From NCBI RefSeq assembly GCF_003023845.1, contig NZ_PYFT01000001.1, positions 868,001-932,000 on the forward strand: a stretch of 64,000 nt of DNA. The letters are read 5' to 3'. This document shows positions 45,001 through 54,700 of the stretch, piece by piece; position 1 is the first letter of the stretch, and every line of letters begins with the position of its first letter. The notes under the pieces were generated by a model, which did no database searches, was not told the DNA's origin, and saw only the letters and a list, made by a program, of their open reading frames with translations. Both the position numbers and the translations under genes were made by a program. This DNA comes from Adhaeribacter arboris (GTDB taxonomy: Bacteria > Bacteroidota > Bacteroidia > Cytophagales > Hymenobacteraceae).

Positions 45001-46656
45001 CTATTTAGCCGATAGTTTTTCGAGTAAAAGGTAACGCTCTCCATTTTTATCAGTTTCCACGCGGGTATTTACGTCCAGGTGCATTACTTGGGCGGGACTG
45101 CCTGTTTTTAAAGCGGGCCAGCTAGGCAGACCTTTGCCGTTAGGGTTGCCAGTTTTAATAAAATTAGCGAAATAGCTTTGCATGGTCGCCGATACTTTGT
45201 AGTCATCCGGAGTCCAAGCGTACACTTTATTGGTAGCCAGGTTGCCCATGGCATATTCAATCTCCGCTGAATGTACGGCACCGCGGGCAGGTGGGGCTTT
45301 TTTAACGGATGCATCCGGATTTTTAATAACGCCTCCCGCTAAACCCGCCACGGCATTGCCCATTTCAGGCGTCATTTCGGGGCGGGGACGAAGATATAAG
45401 TAACGGTAAACCGGTTTGCCGCCGGTTTGGCTGTGTACATCAATCCACTTCCAGGTGCTGTACCCAATAAACCGGTCGCCGGCTAAATTAGTAGCCGCAT
45501 CTAATACTTCTTCTTCCGTTGTAGCCGGATAGGCCTGTAACACTTCGCTCGCCCGGTCAGTGTACAATTTTTCGACGGCTTTCTTGTAATTTTCGGGAGT
45601 AGGAGCTTCTTGTCCTAAAATAGCGCGGTAACCCGATTCTTCGGAATTCCAGCCGGCTAGTAAGGGTACGTGGGCTTGTTCACCGGCCATAAAAATTTCT
45701 TTAGGTGATTTCGGGAAGAAATAACCATCGGTTACAACCGAAAAGCGGGGTGTACCCGGTTTGCCGGTTGCTTCCAAGAGTTGTTCTGCGGGCATAGCGC
45801 GTAAAGCAGCCAAGGAAGTAGCGCCAATGCTGGTGGCGAAAGTTACACCCGTTTCCTCGCCCTTCGCAAGCGCTACCGTAGGTTGCAACGACAACAAAGA
45901 ACCACTTTCGCCAATGGCTCCGGCAAATAAGTTTTTAGACAATGGAGAAGCCATTTGCGCACTCACGGCAAACGAACCAGCCGACTCGCCGGCTATGGTA
46001 ACTTTGGCGGGGTCCCCGCCGAAAGCGGCAATATTTTGTTTTACCCATTTTAAAGCGGCACTTTGGTCCAGGAGACCGTAATTACCGGAGGCTTTATTCG
46101 GCGATTCTTTCGTTAACTCCGGATGCGCCATAAAACCAAAAATACCGAGGCGATAATTTACCGTAACGGCTACAATACCGCGCTGAGCCATGCTTTCGCC
46201 ATCGTAGCGTGGTTCCGAACCATCGCCGGCCACAAAGCCACCGCCGTAAAAGTAAACCAACACGGGTAATTTTTCTTTTCCGGTTTTAGCCGGGGTCCAC
46301 ACGTTCAAGTACAAACAATCTTCGTTCATGCCGTTCGACCGGAAATTCATGTCGCCAAATAATGCTAATTGCATGGCGCGAGGACCGAACTGCTTGGCTG
46401 GTCGAACTCCCGTCCAGTTTTTTACCGGTTGGGGTTCCCGCCAACGGAGCTCACCTACCGGGGGAGCCGCAAAAGGCACTCCTTTAAAAGCTTGAATGCC
46501 GCTTTTCTCCGTGGTGCCTTCGAGCAAGCCGTTAGCCGTTTTTACCTGATTTAAAGCTGAACTACCCGAAGATTTGATTTTTGTTTGTGCTAAGCCTTCC
46601 GACAGAAACGAAACTGCCAAAAGCCCCACGCATACCAGTTTGTTTACGTAATGCAT
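45001..46656 (-). CDS. Type-B carboxylesterase/lipase
   Basis: A 551-residue exported carboxylesterase of the cholinesterase-like family, hydrolysing ester bonds. A signal peptide (MHYVNKLVCVGLLAVSFLSE) is present. The oxyanion region is PVLVYFYGGGFVAGDGSEPR, the nucleophile is in VTIAGESAGSFAVSAQMASP (G-E-S-A-G), the acid is in AGWNSEESGYRAIL, and the catalytic histidine is in PARGAVHSAEIEYAMGN. The classical EDCLYLNVWTP block is intact. Length and motif order are normal. The natural ester is unknown; plant and microbial carbohydrate esters are plausible. It is a single gene on the minus strand. Confidence 0.93.
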   Translation of the reverse strand: MHYVNKLVCVGLLAVSFLSEGLAQTKIKSSGSSALNQVKTANGLLEGTTEKSGIQAFKGVPFAAPPVGELRWREPQPVKNWTGVRPAKQFGPRAMQLALFGDMNFRSNGMNEDCLYLNVWTPAKTGKEKLPVLVYFYGGGFVAGDGSEPRYDGESMAQRGIVAVTVNYRLGIFGFMAHPELTKESPNKASGNYGLLDQSAALKWVKQNIAAFGGDPAKVTIAGESAGSFAVSAQMASPLSKNLFAGAIGESGSLLSLQPTVALAKGEETGVTFATSIGATSLAALRAMPAEQLLEATGKPGTPRFSVVTDGYFFPKSPKEIFMAGEQAHVPLLAGWNSEESGYRAILGQEAPTPENYKKAVEKLYTDRASEVLQAYPATTEEEVLDAATNLAGDRFIGYSTWKWIDVHSQTGGKPVYRYLYLRPRPEMTPEMGNAVAGLAGGVIKNPDASVKKAPPARGAVHSAEIEYAMGNLATNKVYAWTPDDYKVSATMQSYFANFIKTGNPNGKGLPSWPALKTGSPAQVMHLDVNTRVETDKNGERYLLLEKLSAK

Positions 46657-46912
46657 AACATTTAAAAATTATGGTTAAAAGAGTGAAATTTTGTAAAATG
46701 TTAATCTGACATAATAATAGAAATATTTTTCTGATATTGAAGGCTTCCACTGTATTATTAATTTGAAAAATTAAATTAGAAGTCAGAAATTCAGATCAAG
46801 CTAAAACGCTAGCCCAAATTAGATTTTTTAAAAAGTTTTAATCAGAAAGTATATGAAAAAGTATTTCACTTCCTTATTCATTTCTAATTCATAATTTCTA
46901 ATTTTTTAACTC

Positions 46913-48064
46913 TTAGAATTGTACATCCAGTAGTTTTTTCAAGTTTTTCTCCAGAAAACGGGCGGGTAGTGCCCTTAATACCAAGTTGCGGATTTTAGCA
47001 GTGAATGGATTCTGGATTTGAGCTATTTGGCCTGCTCGCCGGGATTGGGTGGTTACAAAATGCGTTCGAGGCAGGCGCATTTTTTCGAACTGAAGAAAAG
47101 TATCTTCTACCCGGTTATTATTTCTCCATAAATTGGCCAGAATTACCGCATCTTCAATGGCCTGGCAAGCTCCCTGACCCAGATTGGGCGTAGTAGCATG
47201 TCCGGCATCGCCCAAAAGTAAAATAGTGCCAAAGGCTAATTGGGGCAAAGGTTTTAGGTCGTAAATGTCGTTCCAGATTAATTGTTCGTTATGCGATTGC
47301 CGCCATATTTCCGGAATAGGACGATGATACTCTTTAAACTGCTGGACTAAATCGGTTACGGTAAAGTTTTTAAATGCAGAATCAGGTTGCGGAGCGGAAA
47401 TACAGGCAAAATAGTAAATTTTGTTCGGTGCTACCGGTACCATCCCAAAACGGCCCGCTTGGCCCCAGGTTTCAATAGCCTCGGTTTGGACTACATTTGG
47501 CATATCTACTACTGCCCGCCAGCAAGTATAGCCCGCGTACCGGGGAGTAGCTTCCGGCAGGATAATTTTTCTAACGGCCGAATGAATGCCATCGGCGGCA
47601 AGTAAATAATCCGTTTTGGTAGTACTGCCGTCGCTAAAATGCAGCAGCAATCCGGAGTTCTGTTTTTCCAATCGTACCAGTTGTTTGTTCAGGTATAAGG
47701 TATCCGGCGCAATACGGGAAAGTAAAACCTGGTGTAAATTAGCCCGGTGAATGGCAATGTTATCGGCCCCGTATTGGGCCCGGAATACGGAGCTATTGGT
47801 TTGGGTTATAATTTTTCCTTTCTCATCCAGAATGTTGAAGGCCGTTAATACATTTCCTTGGGCCAGGACTTCTTCCGCTAAACCTAATTTTGCCAGAGCT
47901 TTCATGGCGTTGGCCGCCAGCGTCAAGCCGGCTCCCAGGGGTTTAATTGCCGGGGCGGCTTCGTAAATAGCACAGGAAACACCTGCTTGTTGCAAGGAAA
48001 TAGCGGTAGTAAGACCCGCAATTCCGCCCCCGATAATAACTACTTTCATATTATTGGCTTTCAT
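46913..48064 (-). CDS. FAD-dependent monooxygenase
   Basis: A 383-residue flavoprotein hydroxylase of the PHBH/UbiH group, using NAD(P)H and oxygen. The dinucleotide-binding motif is VVIIGGGIAGLTTAISLQQA (residues about 8-27), the middle DG motif is TDYLLAADGIHSAVRKIILP, and the second FAD motif is ILLGDAGHATTPNLGQGACQ. The substrate is probably an aromatic or a small heterocycle; subgroup members act in tetracycline or kynurenine-type chemistry, but nothing here selects one. Two close methionines (48064 and 48049) could start it. It is a single gene and its promoter region faces the AT-rich patch at 48065. Confidence 0.9.
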   Translation of the reverse strand: MKANNMKVVIIGGGIAGLTTAISLQQAGVSCAIYEAAPAIKPLGAGLTLAANAMKALAKLGLAEEVLAQGNVLTAFNILDEKGKIITQTNSSVFRAQYGADNIAIHRANLHQVLLSRIAPDTLYLNKQLVRLEKQNSGLLLHFSDGSTTKTDYLLAADGIHSAVRKIILPEATPRYAGYTCWRAVVDMPNVVQTEAIETWGQAGRFGMVPVAPNKIYYFACISAPQPDSAFKNFTVTDLVQQFKEYHRPIPEIWRQSHNEQLIWNDIYDLKPLPQLAFGTILLLGDAGHATTPNLGQGACQAIEDAVILANLWRNNNRVEDTFLQFEKMRLPRTHFVTTQSRRAGQIAQIQNPFTAKIRNLVLRALPARFLEKNLKKLLDVQF

Positions 48065-48228
48065 TTTTACAAAGATGCACCAGAAAAATGAAAGCCTTTT
48101 TTAGATAGGTTGTCAGAGTCTAACTATTTTATATGAAAAACACGATTTATAACTCCACAATTTTATTTTGCTCTTTCAATTTTTCATTACATAGAACTTA
48201 CCTTGTTTTTTTGAAAATTTTAAAATTT

Positions 48229-48498
48229 ATGTATATTGCTTGAGAAGTATTTAAAAAAAATATTATACTCGGTACTATAGAAAATGATGCATTAAAAGTA
48301 GCGACAGGTGCAGCAGAATTGGGATTTAGTGGTTCTCCATTTTTTCAAATCATAATTTTTGTTTTAATTGCTATTGGTGCATTCTTTTTAAAAATTTATT
48401 TAAACCAGATCAAAGAAACAAATCCTAAACTTGCTTACACTATTATTGCAGGAATATTAATTTTCTCCTTAGTTTGCCTTATAATTGAATTTTCATAA
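48229..48498 (+). pseudogene. Small two-helix membrane protein with early in-frame TGA
   Basis: ATG 48229 reads MYIA and meets TGA at 48241. The same frame then stays open to 48498 (EVFKKNIILGTIENDALKVA, AELGFSGSPFF). Two hydrophobic helices follow (FQIIIFVLIAIGAFFLKIYL and YTIIAGILIFSLVCLIIEFS). No good start codon lies after the TGA apart from a TTG near 48324. It may be a broken gene, or a short protein starting at a non-ATG codon. I do not recognise the family. It lies in the AT-rich patch beside another two-helix membrane protein. Confidence 0.4.
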
Positions 48499-48772
48499 AT
48501 TACCAATCATATCTTGTTTAAACTATAATTAAAAATTATTTCAAATCTACTAACTTTATTTCCAAGTTGAATTAATGAACACTAAAGTGCTTTATTTATA
48601 AATTTAGGTAATAATTTAGTTCATAAATTATCTCTAAACTCTTTCAAGTGTCATTTTTGAATTGAATGAAGTAAGTTATATATTGTAAATTTAGTTTAAT
48701 TGATGAGGCTGTTTATTTAATTATATTAATTATATTAATACAATATAAAGAATTACAAATAATACTTATTTG

Positions 48773-49264
48773 ATGCATAAGAATATTGATGATGATCTAA
48801 TTATTAAGCTTCAACAAAAGCTCGATTTATGGCTTAAACTTTCCATGCTTTGGGCTAACACATATTGGATAATAGGTATTTTAGGCTTGACAATGTCTGC
48901 TTTGGCTACAGCTGATTTTTTGAAATTAGTTGATAGTAATAAGTATCAAATTCATTTTAATTTTGCTCCTGTATTTTCCATTATTTCAACTATATGTTTT
49001 GGAATATTGGGTTTTGCAAACCCTCAACGTAGAACAGCTAGATATATTAGATCTTACCGAATATTAGAAACTTCAAAGCTTGAATACCTTCATGGGAATT
49101 TATCAGTACTTGGATTATTAAAGAAGTATAAAGAAGCCGAATTACTTCTAAATGAAAGCGACATATTAGAATCCAATTCCTCAATAAAAGATTCTAAAAT
49201 ATCCAGAAATGATACAGAAGAAAATGAAAGTGAAAATAAAAAATTTAAAGATGCAGATTTATGA
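48773..49264 (+). CDS. SLATT-like two-transmembrane protein
   Basis: A 163-residue membrane protein. A short charged N-terminal helix (MHKNIDDDLIIKLQQKLDLW) precedes two hydrophobic helices (YWIIGILGLTMSALATADFL and FNFAPVFSIISTICFGILGF). After them come the amphipathic RTARYIRSYRILETSKLEYL and a charged C-tail. This layout resembles the SLATT family, whose members form pores in bacterial conflict and abortive-infection systems, but the match is by layout only. Composition is strongly AT-rich and codon use differs from the neighbouring genes, which suggests foreign origin. No nuclease, polymerase or reverse transcriptase partner is in view. Confidence 0.6.
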   Translation: MHKNIDDDLIIKLQQKLDLWLKLSMLWANTYWIIGILGLTMSALATADFLKLVDSNKYQIHFNFAPVFSIISTICFGILGFANPQRRTARYIRSYRILETSKLEYLHGNLSVLGLLKKYKEAELLLNESDILESNSSIKDSKISRNDTEENESENKKFKDADL

Positions 49265-49402
49265 CATGACCTTGAGTTCTTCGTTGCATTGGTCGAAAAT
49301 TAATGCTTATATAAATCTAAAATTGGGGCGTATCACAATTTTGATCATACTTTAAAAAAATATTAATTAAGTAAAGAATTTCGAAATCGTAAAACCTATC
49401 CC

Positions 49403-49789
49403 TCAACAACCCAATTGGTAAGCCAGCAACATAAACTCCCGTACTTCCTCGTTCAAATCTTCTTTATCGTACAGGCGTAAATGGTGATTAAACTGTTTGT
49501 CGTCGCCGGGTACCTGGGCAATTTTTTGAAAACATAGATTATCCGGGTAAGGCTGCGCAAACGGAAAATACACGTGAATAAAATTTCGGCCTAACTGCGT
49601 AATATAAGCAATGCGCTTGCGCGGGGTAGCAATGCCAATCATGGTTTTAGCCGGCCGCAAGGCTATGGGGCATAGTAATAAGTATTGTTGCACAAAATAA
49701 TGAAACAACTCCACGGTATGGACCGATTTACCGGCTAAAAATTCCTCTAGGGTTTTAACTCCAGTGACCGGTCGTTGATTTTGAGTCAT
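49403..49789 (-). CDS. DUF5655-like protein
   Basis: A 128-residue cytosolic protein. Its start MTQNQRPVTGVKTLEEFLAG and the core LCPIALRPAKTMIGIATPRK, RIAYITQLGRNFIHVYFPFA follow the DUF5655 pattern, a nuclease-like alpha/beta fold of unknown biochemical role. The frame is open to 49900, but the ATG at 49789 removes an unlikely extension. It is a single gene on the minus strand, with the AT-rich patch on its left. Confidence 0.75.
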   Translation of the reverse strand: MTQNQRPVTGVKTLEEFLAGKSVHTVELFHYFVQQYLLLCPIALRPAKTMIGIATPRKRIAYITQLGRNFIHVYFPFAQPYPDNLCFQKIAQVPGDDKQFNHHLRLYDKEDLNEEVREFMLLAYQLGC

Positions 49790-50091
49790 ATTAATGGTTA
49801 ACGGTTTTATTTGGATTAGCCGGAAGATAGTAAATACCAAGCGTATTTTTTCCCTATTGTCTTTATGCGTGAATAAATTACTAACCGGAGCAGGGTACAT
49901 TATAAACTTGAATGAATAATAAAATGTACAGCTTACCGCGCATCCGGAATTTATCCATCCTACAAAAAGCGGTGCTTGTACCAGAATGGCAGATTGTGAT
50001 ACCGGTTAAGCCAGGTTTAAAACTTTAACTGCTTAATTTTGGTTTTTCTATTAAATTAAAGCAGTATTTTACCTGAATATTTTATAAAATA

Positions 50092-50793
50092 ATGGCTAAA
50101 TCAAAAATCAAAATAGATATAATATCCGATATAAACTGCCCTTGGTGCTATTTAGGCGAAGCTCGTTTACAACAGGCATTAACCCAAACCAACGACCAGT
50201 ACGTTGCCGAAATTACTTTTAAACCTTTTGAGTTGAACCCGAATGCGGCGCCGGAAGGCGAAGACAAACAAGAATACTTTATCCGGCATTACGGTTCCGA
50301 AGCTTTACCGCGCTTGCACGCTTCGAGTAAGCAATTAACCGAAGCCGGCAAAGCCGAAGGAATTGTTTTTAATTTCGAGAAGGCAGATAAAGTGCATAAT
50401 ACTTTTAATGGGCACCGGCTAATCTGGCTGGCCGGTCAATATGGCGTGCAGGTAGCGGTAGCTAAGGCTTTATTCGCGGCAAACTTTACGCACGGCGAAA
50501 ACGTGAACGACCCCGCAGTACTAACTCTAATTGGTCGGCAGCACGGAATACCAGCTGAAAAATTAGAAAACTTCTTTGCAACGGATGAAGGCAAAAAAGA
50601 AGTAAAAAGCTTGGAAAGTTGGGCGCAGCAAGTGGGTATTTCCGGAGTGCCGGCTTTTATTATGAACGATCAGTATTTAGTAAGCGGCGCCCAACCCGCT
50701 GAAACTTTCCTGCGGGTTTTCGAGCAAATAGCGCCCGAACTAAAACCTATTAGTACCGACGGGCCAAGTTGCGAGGTAAATGGGATTTGTTAA
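50092..50793 (+). CDS. FrnE-like DsbA-family oxidoreductase
   Basis: A 233-residue cytosolic thioredoxin-fold protein of the FrnE/DsbA group, which isomerises or reduces disulfides. The active site CPWC is at residues 16-19 (ISDINCPWCYLGEARLQQAL). The cis-proline loop is QQVGISGVPAFIMNDQYLVS. No signal peptide is present. A further cysteine pair at the C-terminus (PSCEVNGIC) could be a second redox or metal site, and is also seen in related proteins. It is a single gene with its own terminator. Confidence 0.93.
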   Translation: MAKSKIKIDIISDINCPWCYLGEARLQQALTQTNDQYVAEITFKPFELNPNAAPEGEDKQEYFIRHYGSEALPRLHASSKQLTEAGKAEGIVFNFEKADKVHNTFNGHRLIWLAGQYGVQVAVAKALFAANFTHGENVNDPAVLTLIGRQHGIPAEKLENFFATDEGKKEVKSLESWAQQVGISGVPAFIMNDQYLVSGAQPAETFLRVFEQIAPELKPISTDGPSCEVNGIC

Positions 50794-50818
50794 GTTACAT
50801 CGGAATTTGAATGTTTAG

Positions 50819-50860
50819 AGCCGCTACAGCAACGTTTTAAATCGCTGTAGCGGCTTTTCT
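50819..50860 (+). terminator. Rho-independent terminator after the FrnE-like gene
   Basis: AGCCGCTACAGC (50819-50830) and GCTGTAGCGGCT (50844-50855) form a perfect 12-base-pair stem followed by TTTCTTTT. It begins 26 bases after the stop codon. Confidence 0.93.
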
Positions 50861-51592
50861 TTTGGCTTCGCTCTAACCAGTTCTGGTAAGCCGCCGAATG
50901 GTAAGTCTTTCAGTTTAGATTTTTTACCAAAGTATCTCCTTTTATTTCGAATTTTTTAGTCTTGCAAATAATACCAGCTTGGGTATAAACTCCTGATGAC
51001 TTAGCCCAAGGCACAATAAATCTATTTTCTTCAGCTATTCCGCACTTCTCCTTATTGCCTCAATTTGCCGCACTCTTCCTGCAATTAATTAATATTGGTT
51101 GCAGCATCTTCTTTCTTGTCTATTTTCTTAAACTTGGCTCATTATTTTTTAGACGTTAGTAAAAAGTACCAAAATATTTCTATTGGGCTGTAAGGTTTTT
51201 ATAGGTTGGTCGTCTTTGTTAGAGAGGAACTCTAATTGGATTTTAAAATAGCCATTACCTTATCTCATCTTCTGAATTTAATTGAATGAATGATTGACTC
51301 TGGGAACATCTTTCATTGGTAGGTGCCTGTAACCGCATAGTGGCTTAATGCCTGTTCTTAAATACTATAAGAATAGCAGAGTAATAAAGTAAAAAATATT
51401 TTTGAAGGTTCTGTTACTTTCCGGATTAAGTGAAGTTAACTTACATATTCCTTTAAATTATTTGAGTTTTACCGGAATATAGGCTAAATTTTTCATAGGG
51501 TGTTTACCCCGGAGATGCTTTGACGGTCGCACTCTAACATTACGATTTCCTTTTTTCTACTCATACCTTAAATAATTTTTACCTCTGATTTT
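50861..51592. other. Intergenic region, no supported gene
   Basis: About 730 bases with no plausible frame or RNA gene. It presumably holds the promoter of the DUF5916 gene. Confidence 0.5.
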
Positions 51593-54256
51593 ATGAAAAG
51601 AGCCTGGTTGCTTTTTCTTTTGCTTGTAGTTTTTACTCACTTTCTTTCCGCGGCAACCCTGGATTCCGTTCAGGTGAAAAAGCAATATTTTACCAAACTG
51701 CTTACCGGAAATATTATCTTAGATGGCGCTCCTAACGAAGAAGTCTGGAACACAGTAGAATGGGGCGGTGATTTTACCCAATACCAACCAAACGGAGGGA
51801 AAGCTCCTTCGCAAAAAACAAATTTTAAAATTTTATACGATACCAAATTCCTCTACATCGCTTACCGCTGCTTCGATACCGCACCCGATTCTATAATTAA
51901 ACGCATGGGCCGGCGCGACGAGTTTCCCGGGGATTGGGTAGAAATAAATATTGATAGTTACCACGATCAGCGGACGGCTTTTTCCTTTTCTTTGTCGGTT
52001 TCGGGAGTGCGAGGCGATGAGTTTATTTCCAACAACGGCAATAACTGGGACACGAACTGGAATCCGATTTGGTTTGCCAAAGCCCAGGTAGATGCCGAAG
52101 GATGGACCGGGGAGGCTAAAATTCCGTTAAGCCAGTTGCGATACGGCAACGAACCCGAAAAAGTATGGGGATTTCAGATTACCCGGCGATTGTTCCGGAA
52201 AGAAGAACGGTCTACCTGGCAATATATTCCGCAAAATTCGGGCGTTTGGGTAAGTGCTTTCGGTGAACTGCACGGCATAAAAGATATCCCCACGCACCGG
52301 CAGGTAGAAATTGCTCCCTACGTTACGGCCCAAACTGACCAGTATAAAAAGGAAGCTGGCAACCCATTTGCGAAAGGCTCCGAATCGAAAATAAATATTG
52401 GATTAGACGGCAAATTTGCCATTACCAACGATTTAATTTTAGATTTTACGGTAAATCCCGATTTTGGCCAGGTAGAAGCCGATCCTTCCCAAGTTCGGAT
52501 TGATGGATTTCAGAATTTTTTTGAGGAGCGTCGGCCATTTTTTATTGAAAGTCGCAACATTTTTGATTACCAGCTAACCGGTTCCGAGGCCGGCGGCGAT
52601 TACGACAGCGATTTGTTATTTTATTCTCGCCGCATTGGCAGCTCCCCGCACGGCAACCCGGAATTGAACGACGGCGAATACCTGAAATCGCCGCAAAATA
52701 CTTCTATACTGGGAGCACTTAAATTCAGTGGTAAAACGAAGAAAGGCTTGAGCATTGGCATTCTGGAAAGTGTTACGCAACGGGAAATTGCCACCATCGA
52801 CCACGACGGGCAAAGAAGAGAGGAGTTGGTAGAGCCGCTCACTCATTATTTTGTCGGGCGTTTGCAGAAAGACTTTAAAGCCGGCAATACCGTTATCGGC
52901 GGAATTATAACCGGAGTGAACCGCGAAAAAGGCTTGAGCGACCAACTGCACCGCAATGCTTATTCCGGCGGACTGGACTTTCTGCATTATTGGAAAAACC
53001 GCACTTGGTACATCCGGGGTAACGTGGTTTTTAGTGAGGTACAAGGCACCAAAGAAGCCATCTTAAATACCCAGACCAGCTTCGAGCATGTATTCCAACG
53101 ACCCAATGCCCGCGAAGTAGCCGTAGATAGTAACCGCACTTCCCTGGCGGGCACGGGAGGTACTTTCCGGTTTGGTAAAATTGGCGGTAAAACGGGTAAA
53201 ATGGGCCAGGTATTAAGATTTGAAACCGGCGTAACCTTGCGCTCGCCCGGTCTGGAACTAAATGATATTGGATTTATGCTTACCGCCAACGAAATTAATC
53301 ATTTTACCTGGGCGGGGCTTCATTATCAAAAACCGTTTTCTATTTTCCGGAGTGCCCGTTTAAATTATAACCATTGGGCTCGCTGGGATTATGGGGGTAA
53401 GTTTATTTATCAGGCTTTTAATTTTAATTCGCACGCTACCTTTAAAAATTACTGGCAAACGGGTATGGGTTTAACCTGGAATACTTTTGATATATCCAAT
53501 AACGCCCTGCGAGGAGCTTCCTCCATTCGTCGCCCGCCTGGTTTAGGCAACTTCTTTTACGTAGTTTCCGACACCCGTAAAAAATTCTACACTGTTTTAG
53601 AAACTTTTAATTTCTGGGGATTTGGCAATACAGTGAAAGGAAATAATATAGATTTAACCACTACTTTTCAACCCATAAATGCCTTGCGCATAAGTTTAAG
53701 CGGCAGCTACTCGTATAACTGGCGCCGGCAAGACCAGTACGTGAGCGATGTAACCTTTCATAACCTCAATCGCACCATTGTGGGGCAAGTAGCCCAGAAA
53801 ACCCTGCGTTTTACCGGCCGCATCAGTTACAACATTACTCCAGATTTAACCTTGCAATATTACGGACAGCCCTACATTACTCGCCCGATTTACGACAACT
53901 TTGCCTATGTTTCTAATCCATTGGCCCGCCAGTACGATGATCGTTTTCAGGTTTTGGATAGAAGCCAGATGAGTTTTAAGGACGATGAATACCAGGTAGA
54001 CGAAGATAAAGACGGAACCCCGGATTATAGTTTCAGTAAACCGGATTTTAATTTTGTGCAGTTTCGCTCTAATCTAGTGGCTCGCTGGGAATACCGGGCC
54101 GGTTCCGAATTATACCTGGTTTGGTCGCAGGGTAATACGCCGGATGCGGACGCCGATTTAAATACTCCCTTGGCTAATAGTTTATGGAACAATGCTTTTG
54201 CCGAACAGTCGCGCAATATTTTCTTAATTAAATGGACCTACCGGTTTTTACGTTAG
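51593..54256 (+). CDS. DUF5916 outer-membrane protein with CBM9-like domain
   Basis: An 887-residue outer-membrane protein. A signal peptide (MKRAWLLFLLLVVFTHFLSA) leads into an N-terminal family 9 carbohydrate-binding-like domain (ILDGAPNEEVWNTVEWGGDF, NFKILYDTKFLYIAYRCFDT, EAKIPLSQLRYG). The remainder is a DUF5916 barrel: LDFTVNPDFGQVEADPSQVR followed by FFEERRPFFIESRNIFDYQL is the hallmark, and the last residues WTYRFLR form a barrel-type end. The function is unproven; the N-domain suggests binding of glycans or surface ligands. It precedes a GH9 gene on the same strand, with a repeat element between them, so a shared role in glycan use is possible. Confidence 0.88.
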   Translation: MKRAWLLFLLLVVFTHFLSAATLDSVQVKKQYFTKLLTGNIILDGAPNEEVWNTVEWGGDFTQYQPNGGKAPSQKTNFKILYDTKFLYIAYRCFDTAPDSIIKRMGRRDEFPGDWVEINIDSYHDQRTAFSFSLSVSGVRGDEFISNNGNNWDTNWNPIWFAKAQVDAEGWTGEAKIPLSQLRYGNEPEKVWGFQITRRLFRKEERSTWQYIPQNSGVWVSAFGELHGIKDIPTHRQVEIAPYVTAQTDQYKKEAGNPFAKGSESKINIGLDGKFAITNDLILDFTVNPDFGQVEADPSQVRIDGFQNFFEERRPFFIESRNIFDYQLTGSEAGGDYDSDLLFYSRRIGSSPHGNPELNDGEYLKSPQNTSILGALKFSGKTKKGLSIGILESVTQREIATIDHDGQRREELVEPLTHYFVGRLQKDFKAGNTVIGGIITGVNREKGLSDQLHRNAYSGGLDFLHYWKNRTWYIRGNVVFSEVQGTKEAILNTQTSFEHVFQRPNAREVAVDSNRTSLAGTGGTFRFGKIGGKTGKMGQVLRFETGVTLRSPGLELNDIGFMLTANEINHFTWAGLHYQKPFSIFRSARLNYNHWARWDYGGKFIYQAFNFNSHATFKNYWQTGMGLTWNTFDISNNALRGASSIRRPPGLGNFFYVVSDTRKKFYTVLETFNFWGFGNTVKGNNIDLTTTFQPINALRISLSGSYSYNWRRQDQYVSDVTFHNLNRTIVGQVAQKTLRFTGRISYNITPDLTLQYYGQPYITRPIYDNFAYVSNPLARQYDDRFQVLDRSQMSFKDDEYQVDEDKDGTPDYSFSKPDFNFVQFRSNLVARWEYRAGSELYLVWSQGNTPDADADLNTPLANSLWNNAFAEQSRNIFLIKWTYRFLR

Positions 54257-54422
54257 AGTAAATTAGTTCTTTTTTCGACTTTAAGTTACTAAGGTGAACT
54301 AGTAATTGAATAAGTTTTAATTTCTTGAAACTTAACAAAAGTATCCATTATAATATTGAACCTGTTTATAAATAGGATTAATCAAGTGAAGTTCACCATT
54401 CAAAGTTGCTAAGTTTTAAATA

Positions 54423-54600
54423 TATCGCGAGCGTCTTTGCTCGTGAGAAATATCGTCTGGCCTCCCCGAAATACTGCGGAATTTGCCACTGGCCGGTAGA
54501 AACATGCTCTGAAGTTTTACAAATAGACTTTTGCGCTCGCCCGGCCAGAGGCCTACCAAACGGTTAGGCACGAGCGAGGCGTGCTCGCGCCAGCTTATAT
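54423..54600 (+). repeat. Dispersed ~180-bp intergenic repeat, copy 3
   Basis: The left end ATCGCGAGCGTCTTTGCTCG resembles that of copy 1. The core CCCCGAAATACTGCGGAATT TGCCACTGGCCGGTAG and the CCCGGCCAGAGGCC segment align with copy 1. The right end CACGAGCGAGGCGTGCTCGC (54569-54588) is an imperfect inverted match to the left end. It lies just upstream of the GH9 gene, between it and the DUF5916 gene. Confidence 0.75.
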
Positions 54601-54700
54601 TACTAGAGTTCAGGGAGGAAGATATGAAACAAAAATTCAGATTGAATACTACCAGTATTTGCTTTATTTTTTAGATTGGTGCTTCACCCAAAAAACACCC

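Noticed and set aside
54581-54700. Longer N-terminus of the GH9 protein
   Set aside because: It begins inside repeat copy 3 and would precede the signal peptide; ATG 54701 is the better start.
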